NCBI GenBank assembly: GCA_040772845.1 | Contig: JAXGXG010000001.1 | Location: 558,001 to 622,000 of the forward strand | Reading direction: 5' to 3' | Length of the DNA stretch: 64,000 nucleotides | From: PWXP01 sp040772845 | Lineage (GTDB): Bacteria; Planctomycetota; Planctomycetia; Pirellulales; Thermoguttaceae | In this document: in pieces, positions 18,303 through 25,292 of the stretch | How the letters are laid out: the number at the start of each line of letters is the position of its first letter | Numbering within the stretch: the first letter of the stretch is position 1 | Made by a program: the position numbers and the translations under genes | The notes under the pieces: model-generated | Databases searched by the model: none | The model's input: the letters and a program-made list of their open reading frames with translations, nothing else | What the model was told of the DNA's origin: nothing

Positions 18303-18569
18303 TCAATCCTTGAACGGGTCTGCCCAATGGGCTTCGTCCAGATGGCGAGGGGGCGGGGCGAAGTCCTCGCGTAACGGTCCGCAACTCTGGTCGAATTGCC
18401 GCCGAAGCTCCCAGATTGAACATTCAGCCGGGGCTTCCGATCGAGACAGGGGAACAATCGATACGAGCGGCTGCAGATCGCGCGTTATCACAACTGCCTG
18501 CCCCGTGTTGGCCACGGACTGACATAGTGCCGCAAAATCTCTCTCGATATCAATGTCTATCGCTTTCAT
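18303..18569 (-). CDS. Phd/YefM-type antitoxin
   Basis: The 88-residue product (ATG at 18569; a Met five codons upstream is possible) reads MKAIDIDIERDFAALCQSVA, NTGQAVVITRDLQPLVSIVP. This is the Phd/YefM N-terminal fold that binds operator DNA and represses its own operon. The second half is the toxin-neutralising tail (AECSIWELRRQF ... HLDEAHWADPFKD). The gene ends 4 bp before the start of a vapC relic. It is complete, so it may persist as an orphan antitoxin or autoregulator, or protect against related toxins elsewhere. Confidence 0.85.
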   Translation of the reverse strand: MKAIDIDIERDFAALCQSVANTGQAVVITRDLQPLVSIVPLSRSEAPAECSIWELRRQFDQSCGPLREDFAPPPRHLDEAHWADPFKD

Positions 18570-18756
18570 GGCCGGCATTCCCAAGGGAACTCGAAACCGT
18601 GTAGTTTTCGATCGCGCGATAGGCCTGATGGGTGAATTACGTCTCTCTCGGCTGTTTCGCAGGCTAACCCTTTCGTATATTCATCATGCCACAGTTGGCG
18701 GGGAAAGTCAACTTGTCCCAGTTAATTCGTCTGCGCCACAACAAACTGAAGCCGTG

Positions 18757-19368
18757 TCACCCTGGCAGCTCGGCGAAGTTCCGGAGGATGCGAAGGCCGT
18801 CTGCTTGGCTCTTTTCGGGATGAAATTGGGTGGCAAACAGGTTGTCGCGCCAGATGGCGGAACAGAAGGGACCGCCGTAGTCGGTTTCGGTGGCGATGAC
18901 CGCCGGGTCGGTCGGTACGACGTAGTAGCTGTGCACGAAGTAGGCATAGGTCCCGCTGGCCAGCCCATCGAAAATGGGGGCCGACCGGCGAATGTCCAAC
19001 TGGTTCCAACCCATGTGCGGCACCGAGAAGTCGTTGGGCAGGTTGAACCGGCGGACCTCGCCGCCAAGCACGCCCAAACCCTTGTGTTTGCCGTTCTCGT
19101 AGCTGACATCAAACAGCAGGTGCAATCCCAGGCAGATTCCCAGGAAGGGCTTGCCTGCCGAAATCGCATCGAGGATGGGGGTAACCAGATGGCGGTTTTG
19201 CAGTTCGGCAATGGCGTCTTCGAATGCGCCGACGCCGGGCAACACGACCTTTGCGGCACTCGCGATGACGCCCGGATCGTTGGTGATTGTAGCCTCGTGG
19301 CCGACCTTTTCGAACCCCTTCTGCACGCTGCGAAGGTTCCCCATACCATAGTCAATGACCGCAATCAT
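18757..19368 (-). CDS. hisH: Imidazole glycerol phosphate synthase, glutaminase subunit
   Basis: HisH releases ammonia from glutamine and channels it to HisF in histidine synthesis. The product is 203 residues from ATG 19368 (MIAVIDYGMGNLRSVQKGFE). It has the class-I amidotransferase nucleophile elbow PFLGICLGLHLLFD with the catalytic Cys, VPHMGWNQLDI, FVHSYYVVP with the catalytic His, and FATQFHPEKSQADGLRILRN with the final His-Glu pair. hisA lies 33 kb away at 52.0 kb and hisF is not in the window, so the pathway is dispersed. Transposon debris lies about 185 bp upstream. Confidence 0.96.
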   Translation of the reverse strand: MIAVIDYGMGNLRSVQKGFEKVGHEATITNDPGVIASAAKVVLPGVGAFEDAIAELQNRHLVTPILDAISAGKPFLGICLGLHLLFDVSYENGKHKGLGVLGGEVRRFNLPNDFSVPHMGWNQLDIRRSAPIFDGLASGTYAYFVHSYYVVPTDPAVIATETDYGGPFCSAIWRDNLFATQFHPEKSQADGLRILRNFAELPG

Positions 19369-19469
19369 GTCCGACCGCCGTTTCCTTGAAGGCGCAAGAA
19401 ACACCGAATGCCCCTGGTATCGCCGGTGCAGCCAAGTCCGGTCCTGGTGGAACTGCGAGACGCGGCCAG

Positions 19470-19556
19470 CTTCTGCCAGCGGCCGCTATTGTGCCGATGA
19501 CGCGGCTATTCTGCAAGAACCACCGCAACTTGGGAAAGCTGCATCATCGTTTGGGT
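19470..19556 (+). repeat. 87-bp dispersed repeat, copy A
   Basis: This stretch matches 20424-20511 in the same orientation at roughly 75-80% by eye. Shared landmarks are TTCTGCCAG, CTATTGTGCCGATGA, AAGAACCACCGCAACTTGGG and TTTGGGTG. It abuts the ISL3 left-end relic that begins at about 19553. Confidence 0.7.
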
Positions 19557-19874
19557 GGTTGCGGTTGGGCGAAAACTCGGCGAACCGGCGTCGGACGAGG
19601 CCACAATGGGCTGAAAATGGTACTTGGCGAAAATGTTTCCGCGGCGTATGTGCTTATGAAACAGCGGCTTATGCCCCCACCCCCCCCATGGTTATGGAAT
19701 CGCCTCTGCGCGTTTGACAAAGCCCGGTTGTTTCTGCCAGACCAACTCTCGTGCTAGCAGTCGGGTTGCTGGCCTCGGCGAAGCGGGCGTGTCGTGCAAT
19801 GGCAGAAGTCGCTCGAAACGAAGCCGTGGCGATTGCCGTTTTTCCCGGTGTTCGCACTTAGAAACGGCAGAGCC
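19553..19874 (-). mobile_element. Relic of an ISL3-family left end (inverted relative to the intact copy)
   Basis: Read on the minus strand from 19874, the segment starts GGCTCTGCCGTTTCTAAGTG and follows the intact IS left end (59786 to about 60110) through the whole stretch. Shared landmarks include the G/C-run at about 19674-19687, the TTATGAAACA(G/A)CGG segment and TGCTAGCAGTCGGG. I estimate 75-80% identity by eye. The transposase gene and right end are absent, so it is an old, truncated insertion. It lies between hisH and a vapBC-type relic. Confidence 0.8.
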
Positions 19875-20028
19875 CAAAAATCGGGGGCCAACAAGACGTT
19901 CCATCTTCCCGCGGCACCGCATGGGGCGCGTGACCTCCGCCGGGCCATCGGCTATTCGTTGAATGAAGCATAGCCACGAGAACAAGTCGGTCCGCTCGGC
20001 CCGCTCCGAGTAACGGGAGGTCAGTTCG

Positions 20029-20247
20029 ATGACATTGATGGGACACGTGCAAAATGGGGCCGTTGTGTTCGATCAACCGCTGAGTGTTCCCGACGGGACG
20101 CCCGCGCGAGTTGATCTATTGAACTCGGAGACTCCGCCTGCAGCGACGCAGCGCAGGCAGGGCGGGCAGTGGAGGGGGCAAGTGGCCATCGCCCGGGATT
20201 TCGATATGCTGCCGGATGACATCCGGGAGGCGTTTGGGATGACGTAG
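20029..20247 (+). CDS. Antitoxin-like protein of a vapBC-type pair
   Basis: The 72-residue product starts at an ATG with GGGAGG 8 bp upstream. It reads MTLMGHVQNGAVVFDQPLSV, PDGTPARVDLL and ends QVAIARDFDMLPDDIREAFG. The GHVQNGxVVxDxPxxxPDGTxV start is a beta-strand (AbrB/SpoVT- or DUF104-like) opening common in small antitoxins, and the acidic DMLPDDIREAF end is the usual toxin-binding tail. The dead vapC gene begins 6 bp downstream. It is complete. Confidence 0.75.
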   Translation: MTLMGHVQNGAVVFDQPLSVPDGTPARVDLLNSETPPAATQRRQGGQWRGQVAIARDFDMLPDDIREAFGMT

Positions 20248-20252
20248 AGGTC

Positions 20253-20465
20253 ATGAAGCTGCTGCTGGATACCCACGTGGTTCTTTGGTGACTGGATGAT
20301 CCGCTGCTGCTTTCGCCAGGGGCGCGCGAGGCGATCTTCGATCCCGGAAACGAGGTGCTCGTCAGTGCCGTGGTCTGTTGGGAGATTGCCATAATGGGCG
20401 TGCAATGTGCGATCGACACCCGGCTTCTGCCAGGGGTCCCTATTGTGCCGATGATGCCGCCATGA
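20253..20465 (+). pseudogene. vapC-type toxin with nonsense codon and lost 3' half (copy 3)
   Basis: The gene starts MKLLLDTHVVLW, the PilT/PIN N-terminus with its catalytic Asp, then hits TGA at 20289-20291 where the family has a second Trp (TGG). The frame continues LDDPLLLSPGAREAIFDPGN, EVLVSAVVCWEIAIMG, keeping the second catalytic Glu. After about 20424 the homology is replaced by an 87-bp dispersed repeat and the frame ends at 20465. A full toxin would need about 60 more residues with the third acidic cluster. Two independent lesions, a point nonsense and a 3' replacement, make it clearly dead, while the antitoxin is intact. Confidence 0.85.
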
Positions 20466-20511
20466 TGTAAGAACCACCGCAACTTGGGAGAGACTGTACC
20501 GGCGTTTGGGT
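20424..20511 (+). repeat. 87-bp dispersed repeat, copy B
   Basis: It matches copy A at 19470-19556 in direct orientation, 954 bp apart. It replaces the 3' part of the vapC relic, so this copy arrived after the toxin gene, or was left by a recombination that removed the gene's end. Confidence 0.65.
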
Positions 20512-20541
20512 GCGGCCGCGGCCGACGGCGTTGAGAAATGT

Positions 20542-21369
20542 CTACTGGACCTGTTCTGGATAAACAACCAGTTCCACGCGGCGATTGCGTTGTTTGCCTG
20601 CTTCCGTTGCGTTTGAGACGACCGGATGATTGGCCCCATGCCCAACGACGAACAGTTGCTTCGCCTTCAGGGCGGTCCGAGTGGCAAGCACGTCGTAGAC
20701 GGCCATCGCACGAGCCGCCGAGAGTTGGTGGTTCGATTGCCAGCCGCCGCCCACCACCGGATCGCTGTCGGTGTGGCCCTCCACGCCGATAATCTGTCGC
20801 GGGTAAAGGCGGGCCAATTCCGCCGCGATCTTCGCGATGGTTTCCTGGGCGCCCGGCCGGAGGCGAGCATCTCCCGACTCGAATACCTGCGCGCCGGACA
20901 ATTCGACGCGAATAACATCGCCATCCCGCCGCACTTGTACTCCCGGCACAGCGATTTCGGGAACTGTATCGAGCAGGCTCGTGTTCGGAGTAATGAGCAC
21001 GCTTCCCCGTTTGCGAAGCGAAGCCTGGAGTGCCTGTACCTGGTTGTCGGCACTTTCTCGTTCCTCGCGTGCTTCAGCAAGTTGTGTCGTGACGCTACGA
21101 AGCTGTTCACGTGTGGCATCCAGTTGCTTGTCCAGCAAATCTGCCTGCTGCCGCGACTGCGCCAGAAGCGCCTGCAACTCCTGGTTGCTTTGGTCGAGTG
21201 AGGCCGACCTCGCCTGCAATTGCTCCTGTTGGCGGTTGAGTGCCACCTGCTGCTGCTCGAACTGATTGAGTTTGTTCTGCAGTACGACCGGGCTGTCGGC
21301 GCAGCCGAGGAAGGCCGGCAGGATGACGAGGACGAGCAGGAGAAGGCCCAAGTTCTTCTCTGACAACAT
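20542..21369 (-). CDS. OmpA-family peptidoglycan-associated lipoprotein
   Basis: The 275-residue product begins at ATG 21369 (GGAG 8 bp upstream) with a lipoprotein signal, LLLLVLVILPAFLGCADS, whose Cys would be lipidated. Residues about 25-115 form a long Gln-rich coiled coil (NQFEQQQVALNRQQEQLQAR ...). The C-terminal OmpA domain (about 150-270) shows VELSGAQVFESGDARLRPGA, IIGVEGHTDSDPV, LSAARAMAVYDVL and GKQRNRRVELVV, the peptidoglycan-binding pattern. It should tether the outer membrane to the cell wall. It is transcribed away from the gene at 21690 and has no operon partner. Confidence 0.92.
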   Translation of the reverse strand: MLSEKNLGLLLLVLVILPAFLGCADSPVVLQNKLNQFEQQQVALNRQQEQLQARSASLDQSNQELQALLAQSRQQADLLDKQLDATREQLRSVTTQLAEAREERESADNQVQALQASLRKRGSVLITPNTSLLDTVPEIAVPGVQVRRDGDVIRVELSGAQVFESGDARLRPGAQETIAKIAAELARLYPRQIIGVEGHTDSDPVVGGGWQSNHQLSAARAMAVYDVLATRTALKAKQLFVVGHGANHPVVSNATEAGKQRNRRVELVVYPEQVQ

Positions 21370-21689
21370 ATAGGACTCCCGGCCAGGGGCCTCCGGAGGA
21401 AAACGCGCGGGATTCTTGCGGTGTCGGCCTGAACAAAACGGGCCGGCGCAGCAGCGATCCCGAGAATCGCCGCAGATCGTAACAAGACCCCCAATGGGAG
21501 GCAAGGTGAGTTTTTTTGGGGTAAAGTGGTAGAAGCAAACGCTGGTTACCGGGTAGGATGATGTCTGGTGGCCGTGTACTGTGGTCCACGAAAACGATCT
21601 TCGTGCTGGAGGGGCAGAAGACCAGCACGTATCGGGCGGGTCTTCTGGGGGGGGCTGTTGAATTCTCGCGTCGGGAAGGAGTTGGAAAG

Positions 21690-22346
21690 ATGCCTATACG
21701 AGCAAATATCAGTCCAGGTTTCACTTGGCGGCTGGCACTCGTTGCCGTGTTCTGTTTTGGTATGGCCCTATGGTTCCTATTCGATGGGTTGGTGACGTAT
21801 CCGCGGCAGCGCGAGCGGGCGCTTGAGTATCAACGGCTGGAGGAAGAGGGCCGCTTGGACGAATGGGAGGGACTAGCGCAGAAGAGGGGGTGGTCGACCG
21901 AGAATCCTGGCGAACCGAAGACGGAGGCGGACAGCTACGGCCAGTTCATCTTCGCAGGGTTGCTCGTGCCGCCGGGACTCATCTTTGTGTTCCGTTTTCT
22001 TCGGGCTCGCAAACGCTGGATTGAGGCCACGGAAACGGGGTTGAGGGCGAGTTGGGGACAGCAGCTCGACTTTGAGCAGATCGTCGGACTGGACAAGCGG
22101 CAATGGGCGAAAAAGGGGATCGCAAAGGTGATCTACGAAGAAGGCGGGCGTAAACGCCGGTTTGTGCTCGACGATTGGAAGTTCGAGGCTGACCCCACCG
22201 GCGAAATCCTCCGCGAGGTAGAGGCTTGCATTGCTCCGGATCAGATTTTTGGAGGTCGTCCGGAACCCCCTCTGGAAGAGGAGGCTGAGGTCGAGAAACC
22301 GGGCGAGGAGCCACGCGAGCCTTCGGCCGGTGAGTCGCCCGATTAG
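21690..22346 (+). CDS. Two-helix membrane protein of unknown function
   Basis: The product is 218 residues from ATG 21690 with AAGGAG at 21676. It has a first membrane helix at about residues 13-30 (LALVAVFCFGMALWFLFDGL), a charged extracytoplasmic stretch with YPRQRERALEYQRLEEEGRL, and a second helix at about 87-106 (FIFAGLLVPPGLIFVFRFLR). A cytoplasmic domain follows (WIEATETGLRASWGQQLDFE, IVGLDKRQWAKKGIAKV) that resembles PH-like domains of small membrane proteins. The tail is Glu/Pro-rich. I recognise no named family. The next gene, also of unknown function with one helix, follows 119 bp later on the same strand. Confidence 0.75.
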   Translation: MPIRANISPGFTWRLALVAVFCFGMALWFLFDGLVTYPRQRERALEYQRLEEEGRLDEWEGLAQKRGWSTENPGEPKTEADSYGQFIFAGLLVPPGLIFVFRFLRARKRWIEATETGLRASWGQQLDFEQIVGLDKRQWAKKGIAKVIYEEGGRKRRFVLDDWKFEADPTGEILREVEACIAPDQIFGGRPEPPLEEEAEVEKPGEEPREPSAGESPD

Positions 22347-22465
22347 GCGTTCCGCGAACCCGAACGTTGTCTCGCGGCCTGAACACAGCCTGGACTAACC
22401 GCCATGCCGGAGGGCGACCTATACTTGCGGGGCAAAAATTCCCCGCGTCTCCCAGGAACCGGCAT

Positions 22466-23533
22466 ATGTTTCGCTCTCGAAGGATTTGGCTAGCAACTCT
22501 TGCGGCTGTCCTGCTCGTCCTCTGTGTGTGCGCATGGTGGCTGGGGCGTAGGCGAGGCGGACTCGCAGGCACGGCGCCGATTCTGATTGTTCTTCGTATT
22601 TCTCCCCAGGTCCTTGCTCCGTTGGTGGATCGTCCGTTCGAGTGGAACAGCCCGGTCCAGGAAACCGTGCTGGGGGCCGACGTGACGGGGGCCTCAAAGG
22701 CATCGGGGAAGGTGAGCCTGGAACTCCTGCCCGACTCGAAGGAAGCGATTTTGCAGATTGTGCTGCATGGTCAGTCGATTGCAGAGACCATCGCTGCAGA
22801 AGGCCCAGCTCGGGTCCGCAGCCAGTCTCGTACTCCGTTTGTTGCGAAGAAACGGATATTGCTCGACGCAAAGGGATTTCGTTCTCTGCCTGCCGAGGTG
22901 GAGGCCCATGCCCGGACGCAGGTTGAAGGTGTCGGATCGACATTGCCGGGCGTGCGCGGCCGGATTGTGGAGCGTGTGGCCCAGCGGCGAGCCGAGCAGG
23001 CGAGGCCGGAAGCGGAGCATGTGGCCGAGGACGATGTAATTCGCCAAGTTGCCGATGCATTTGACAAGGCTGTGGACGATCATTTGGCAACGCTCAACCG
23101 TACCGCCATCTTTCCCGAGATTTTCAGCGATGCAACCGGGCAAGACCGTTCTCCTGCGATCCACTTTGCGACCGCCAAGGATTGCCTGAAGGTGATCATC
23201 ACCGTACGGGTGGGTAAACCACACGGGCTGCCGAGTGTTGAACCGGGAGACCGTGGTCCTGTCGTGGCATACCTCAACTGCATGGAATTGGGGGAGCGAC
23301 TGCCCGAAGTGCTGGAGACGTTAGGGCGGGCGCACGGGATGATGGAACGACGGGAGGCGGAGACTTTGGCGAAGCAGCCAGGCGTTTCCTCGTTTTCCAC
23401 CCCCATGGAATTGGAGACAATCCGCCGGCAGGGAACCTGGCTGGTGGCCATCCTCGGTGTCGCACGGCAGGCGGACGTCGCTTCGACCAGCCCCTTGGCG
23501 ACCGCAGCGAAGCCGGTTCCGCATCACGACTAG
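22466..23533 (+). CDS. Membrane-anchored or exported protein of unknown function
   Basis: The 355-residue product starts at ATG 22466, giving an N-terminal helix (RIWLATLAAVLLVLCVCAWW) followed by an Arg-rich stop, consistent with a signal anchor. The remainder is soluble and mixed alpha/beta: SLELLPDSKEAILQIVLHG, VEAHARTQVEGVGSTLPG, RGRIVERVAQRRAEQARPEA, VRQVADAFDKAVDDHLATLN. The central repeated Arg/Glu helices suggest a stalk. I recognise no family; it may be planctomycete-specific. No partner is obvious. Confidence 0.7.
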   Translation: MFRSRRIWLATLAAVLLVLCVCAWWLGRRRGGLAGTAPILIVLRISPQVLAPLVDRPFEWNSPVQETVLGADVTGASKASGKVSLELLPDSKEAILQIVLHGQSIAETIAAEGPARVRSQSRTPFVAKKRILLDAKGFRSLPAEVEAHARTQVEGVGSTLPGVRGRIVERVAQRRAEQARPEAEHVAEDDVIRQVADAFDKAVDDHLATLNRTAIFPEIFSDATGQDRSPAIHFATAKDCLKVIITVRVGKPHGLPSVEPGDRGPVVAYLNCMELGERLPEVLETLGRAHGMMERREAETLAKQPGVSSFSTPMELETIRRQGTWLVAILGVARQADVASTSPLATAAKPVPHHD

Positions 23534-23635
23534 GCGAACGTATCCGATACGGTCCGACATGAGGGGATCGGGTTGGAGTATTTCTGCTGGTCGAATAGGC
23601 AAAATGAGTTGCCTTTAGCAATCTTCGAGGTAGAT

Positions 23636-23665
23636 TTGACAGGAATGCGGGACCCCCGCTAATGT
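23636..23665 (+). promoter_or_regulatory. Strong predicted promoter with a GC-rich palindrome in its spacer (histidine kinase gene)
   Basis: A perfect TTGACA (23636-23641) and TAATGT (23660-23665) are 18 bp apart, 43 bp before the start codon. The spacer contains GCGGGACCCCCGC at 23647-23659, an inverted repeat with 5-bp arms, which could be an operator. Confidence 0.6.
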
Positions 23666-23708
23666 ATTGAATGCCAATAACTCCAGTTGTAGTCTGGAGG
23701 TTCTTGTG

Positions 23709-24578
23709 ATGAATCCAAATCAAACCGTAGACCCGACCGAAATCCTCCAAGCACTTCGTGGCCTTTCGCACGATATGGGGGCAAGTCACATCATGTTGGA
23801 TCACTCGTTCCGGCGACTGAAGTCGCTGTTGAACACGGATCGGTTGGAACCGGCTCGGCCGGAGGAAATCCACGGGTGTCTTTCCGAAATGGACGCTTGC
23901 ATGAAGGCGTCGAAAGGATACCTGGATGATCTGGTGCGGCTGTCCAACTCCGGCTCACTCGAAATGGAGCCAGAACCGGTTGAAATGGCAGCGCTGGTCG
24001 AACGGGTGCTTGCGGAGCAGGCGCCGTTGTTGGACGAACATGCAGTGCAGGTACAAGTGCGCGGTCCGCTGCCCTCGGTTTGGTGTCATCCGGACCGGCT
24101 AAGACAAGTGCTGACCAACCTTGTGCGAAACGCCGTGTTGCACGGTTGCGATCCGGAACGGCCGCGGGTTCACATCTATGCCTGCGACCCGCCGGACGGC
24201 GACGATACGATGGCCGCAATTCGCGTTCATGACAACGGGCCGGGGATCGACCCTTGTCGTCGTCGCGAGATATTCTTGCCTGGCCGGCGGCTTGCGAAGA
24301 CCCGGGGGGATGGTTCCGGATGGGGACTTCCGGCGGCGCGGCGGATCGTCGAACGATTCGGCGGGAACCTGTTTCTCGATATCCAGTGTCCCACTGGAAC
24401 GGCCTTCGTTCTGGCCATACCTGCGGTGACCGATGCGGCGATCGAAGCGAGGGAACGTGAAGCCGTGGAAGAGGGGCGCAGTTGGCGGCTGCAGCTCGAT
24501 TCGCGTCACCATCGCACCTCACGTCATGGCCACACCCAGGGGCAGAATGACGAATGTCGAATGGCGAATGTCGAATGA
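23709..24578 (+). CDS. Sensor histidine kinase-like protein (HATPase domain)
   Basis: The 289-residue product begins at ATG 23709 after CTGGAGG. An N-terminal helical region (residues about 5-90) holds LRGLSHDMGASHIMLDHSF, with a possible phospho-accepting His. The ATP-binding HATPase_c domain follows: VWCHPDRLRQVLTNLVRNAV is the N box, VHDNGPGIDPCRRREIF the G1 box and GDGSGWGLPAARRIVERFGG the G2 box. There is no membrane helix or sensor domain, so it is cytosolic and probably receives its signal from a partner. No response regulator is adjacent. Its last codons run into a 7-bp tandem repeat array, so the C-terminal tail (NDECRMANVE) is repeat-encoded and may be acquired. Confidence 0.85.
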   Translation: MNPNQTVDPTEILQALRGLSHDMGASHIMLDHSFRRLKSLLNTDRLEPARPEEIHGCLSEMDACMKASKGYLDDLVRLSNSGSLEMEPEPVEMAALVERVLAEQAPLLDEHAVQVQVRGPLPSVWCHPDRLRQVLTNLVRNAVLHGCDPERPRVHIYACDPPDGDDTMAAIRVHDNGPGIDPCRRREIFLPGRRLAKTRGDGSGWGLPAARRIVERFGGNLFLDIQCPTGTAFVLAIPAVTDAAIEAREREAVEEGRSWRLQLDSRHHRTSRHGHTQGQNDECRMANVE

Positions 24579-24597
24579 CGAACGACGAATGTCGAAT
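24546..24597. repeat. 7-bp tandem array, consensus AATGNCG
   Basis: Seven units (AATGACG, AATGTCG, AATGGCG, AATGTCG, AATGACG, AACGACG, AATGTCG) and a partial eighth span the 3' end of the kinase gene. The stop codon at 24576-24578 lies inside the array. Confidence 0.9.
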
Positions 24598-24911
24598 GCA
24601 GGCCAAACGGGAATACCTCGCGTGCTAGGCGTGGCCATTGGTTGAACGCGAGCGGCAGCGGGCATTTTCATGTGGGCCATATCTCCCGTCTGGAGACGGG
24701 GTGTCAGAAACCGCACCTACCTCTTGCCCGATACGTACAATTCCGGTAGGAATGAACGCGCTGCGGCAACGTTCTTTCTTTGGAGGGAGAAGTGTTGGGA
24801 AGCCGAATCGGTGGTACGGCGCTGGCAACGAGCGGGTTTCTGCCCTGGATGTTGTGGCCGTTTTCCGTGACGGCATGCGTGGTCCGATCAATCGCGGAGA
24901 GAAACTGAACG
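24598..24911. other. Intergenic region with a small hairpin
   Basis: This gap between the kinase gene and the YugP relic has no recognisable gene. A perfect 6-bp stem hairpin (CCCGTC/GACGGG, loop TGGA) lies at 24685-24700. GGAG at 24896-24899 serves the YugP relic's start codon. Confidence 0.5.
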
Positions 24912-25266
24912 ATGTTGACCTATCTTCTGTTTATTGCACCAGCCCTGATCTTGGGCCTGTGGGCACAGATGCGTGTGAAAGCGACCTATGCCTATGCGCA
25001 GCGTCTGGCGGCGCCGCTGAGCGGGGCTGCGGCTGCACGCCATATTCTCGATTCCGCCGGTCTTCAGCATGTTGCCGGTTGAGTTCAACGCTTCTGCGCG
25101 TGCGAAGGAGCAACTGGTTGCGTTGGGCGTGGTGAATTCGCAGGAACTGGTATATGTAGACAAGGTGCTTAGTGCGGCCGCATGGACCTATGTCGCCGCA
25201 ACGCTCCAGGCGGTCATGACGTTGCTCTACTACGTCATGATTTTCAGCGGAGGCAGCCGCGACTAG
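24912..25266 (+). pseudogene. YugP-type zinc metallopeptidase gene with its catalytic middle deleted
   Basis: The first 56 codons read MLTYLLFIAPALILGLWAQM, RVKATYAYAQRLAAPLSGAA, AARHILDSAGLQHVAG and stop: the membrane N-terminus of the YugP/DUF zinc peptidase family. One frame over, from 25069, comes the family's C-terminus: LPVEFNASARAKEQLVALGV, VYVDKVLSAAAWTYVAATLQ, AVMTLLYYVMIFSGG and stop at 25266. The intact protein is about 230 residues; the central HExxH zinc site and helices are missing. The two ends meet at GTTGCCGGTTGA, and the join is out of frame. A ribosome site is still present. It is one of several genes here that kept both termini and lost the core. Confidence 0.88.
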
Positions 25267-25292
25267 TTGCGCGGGACCGAGCATCGCAACAC

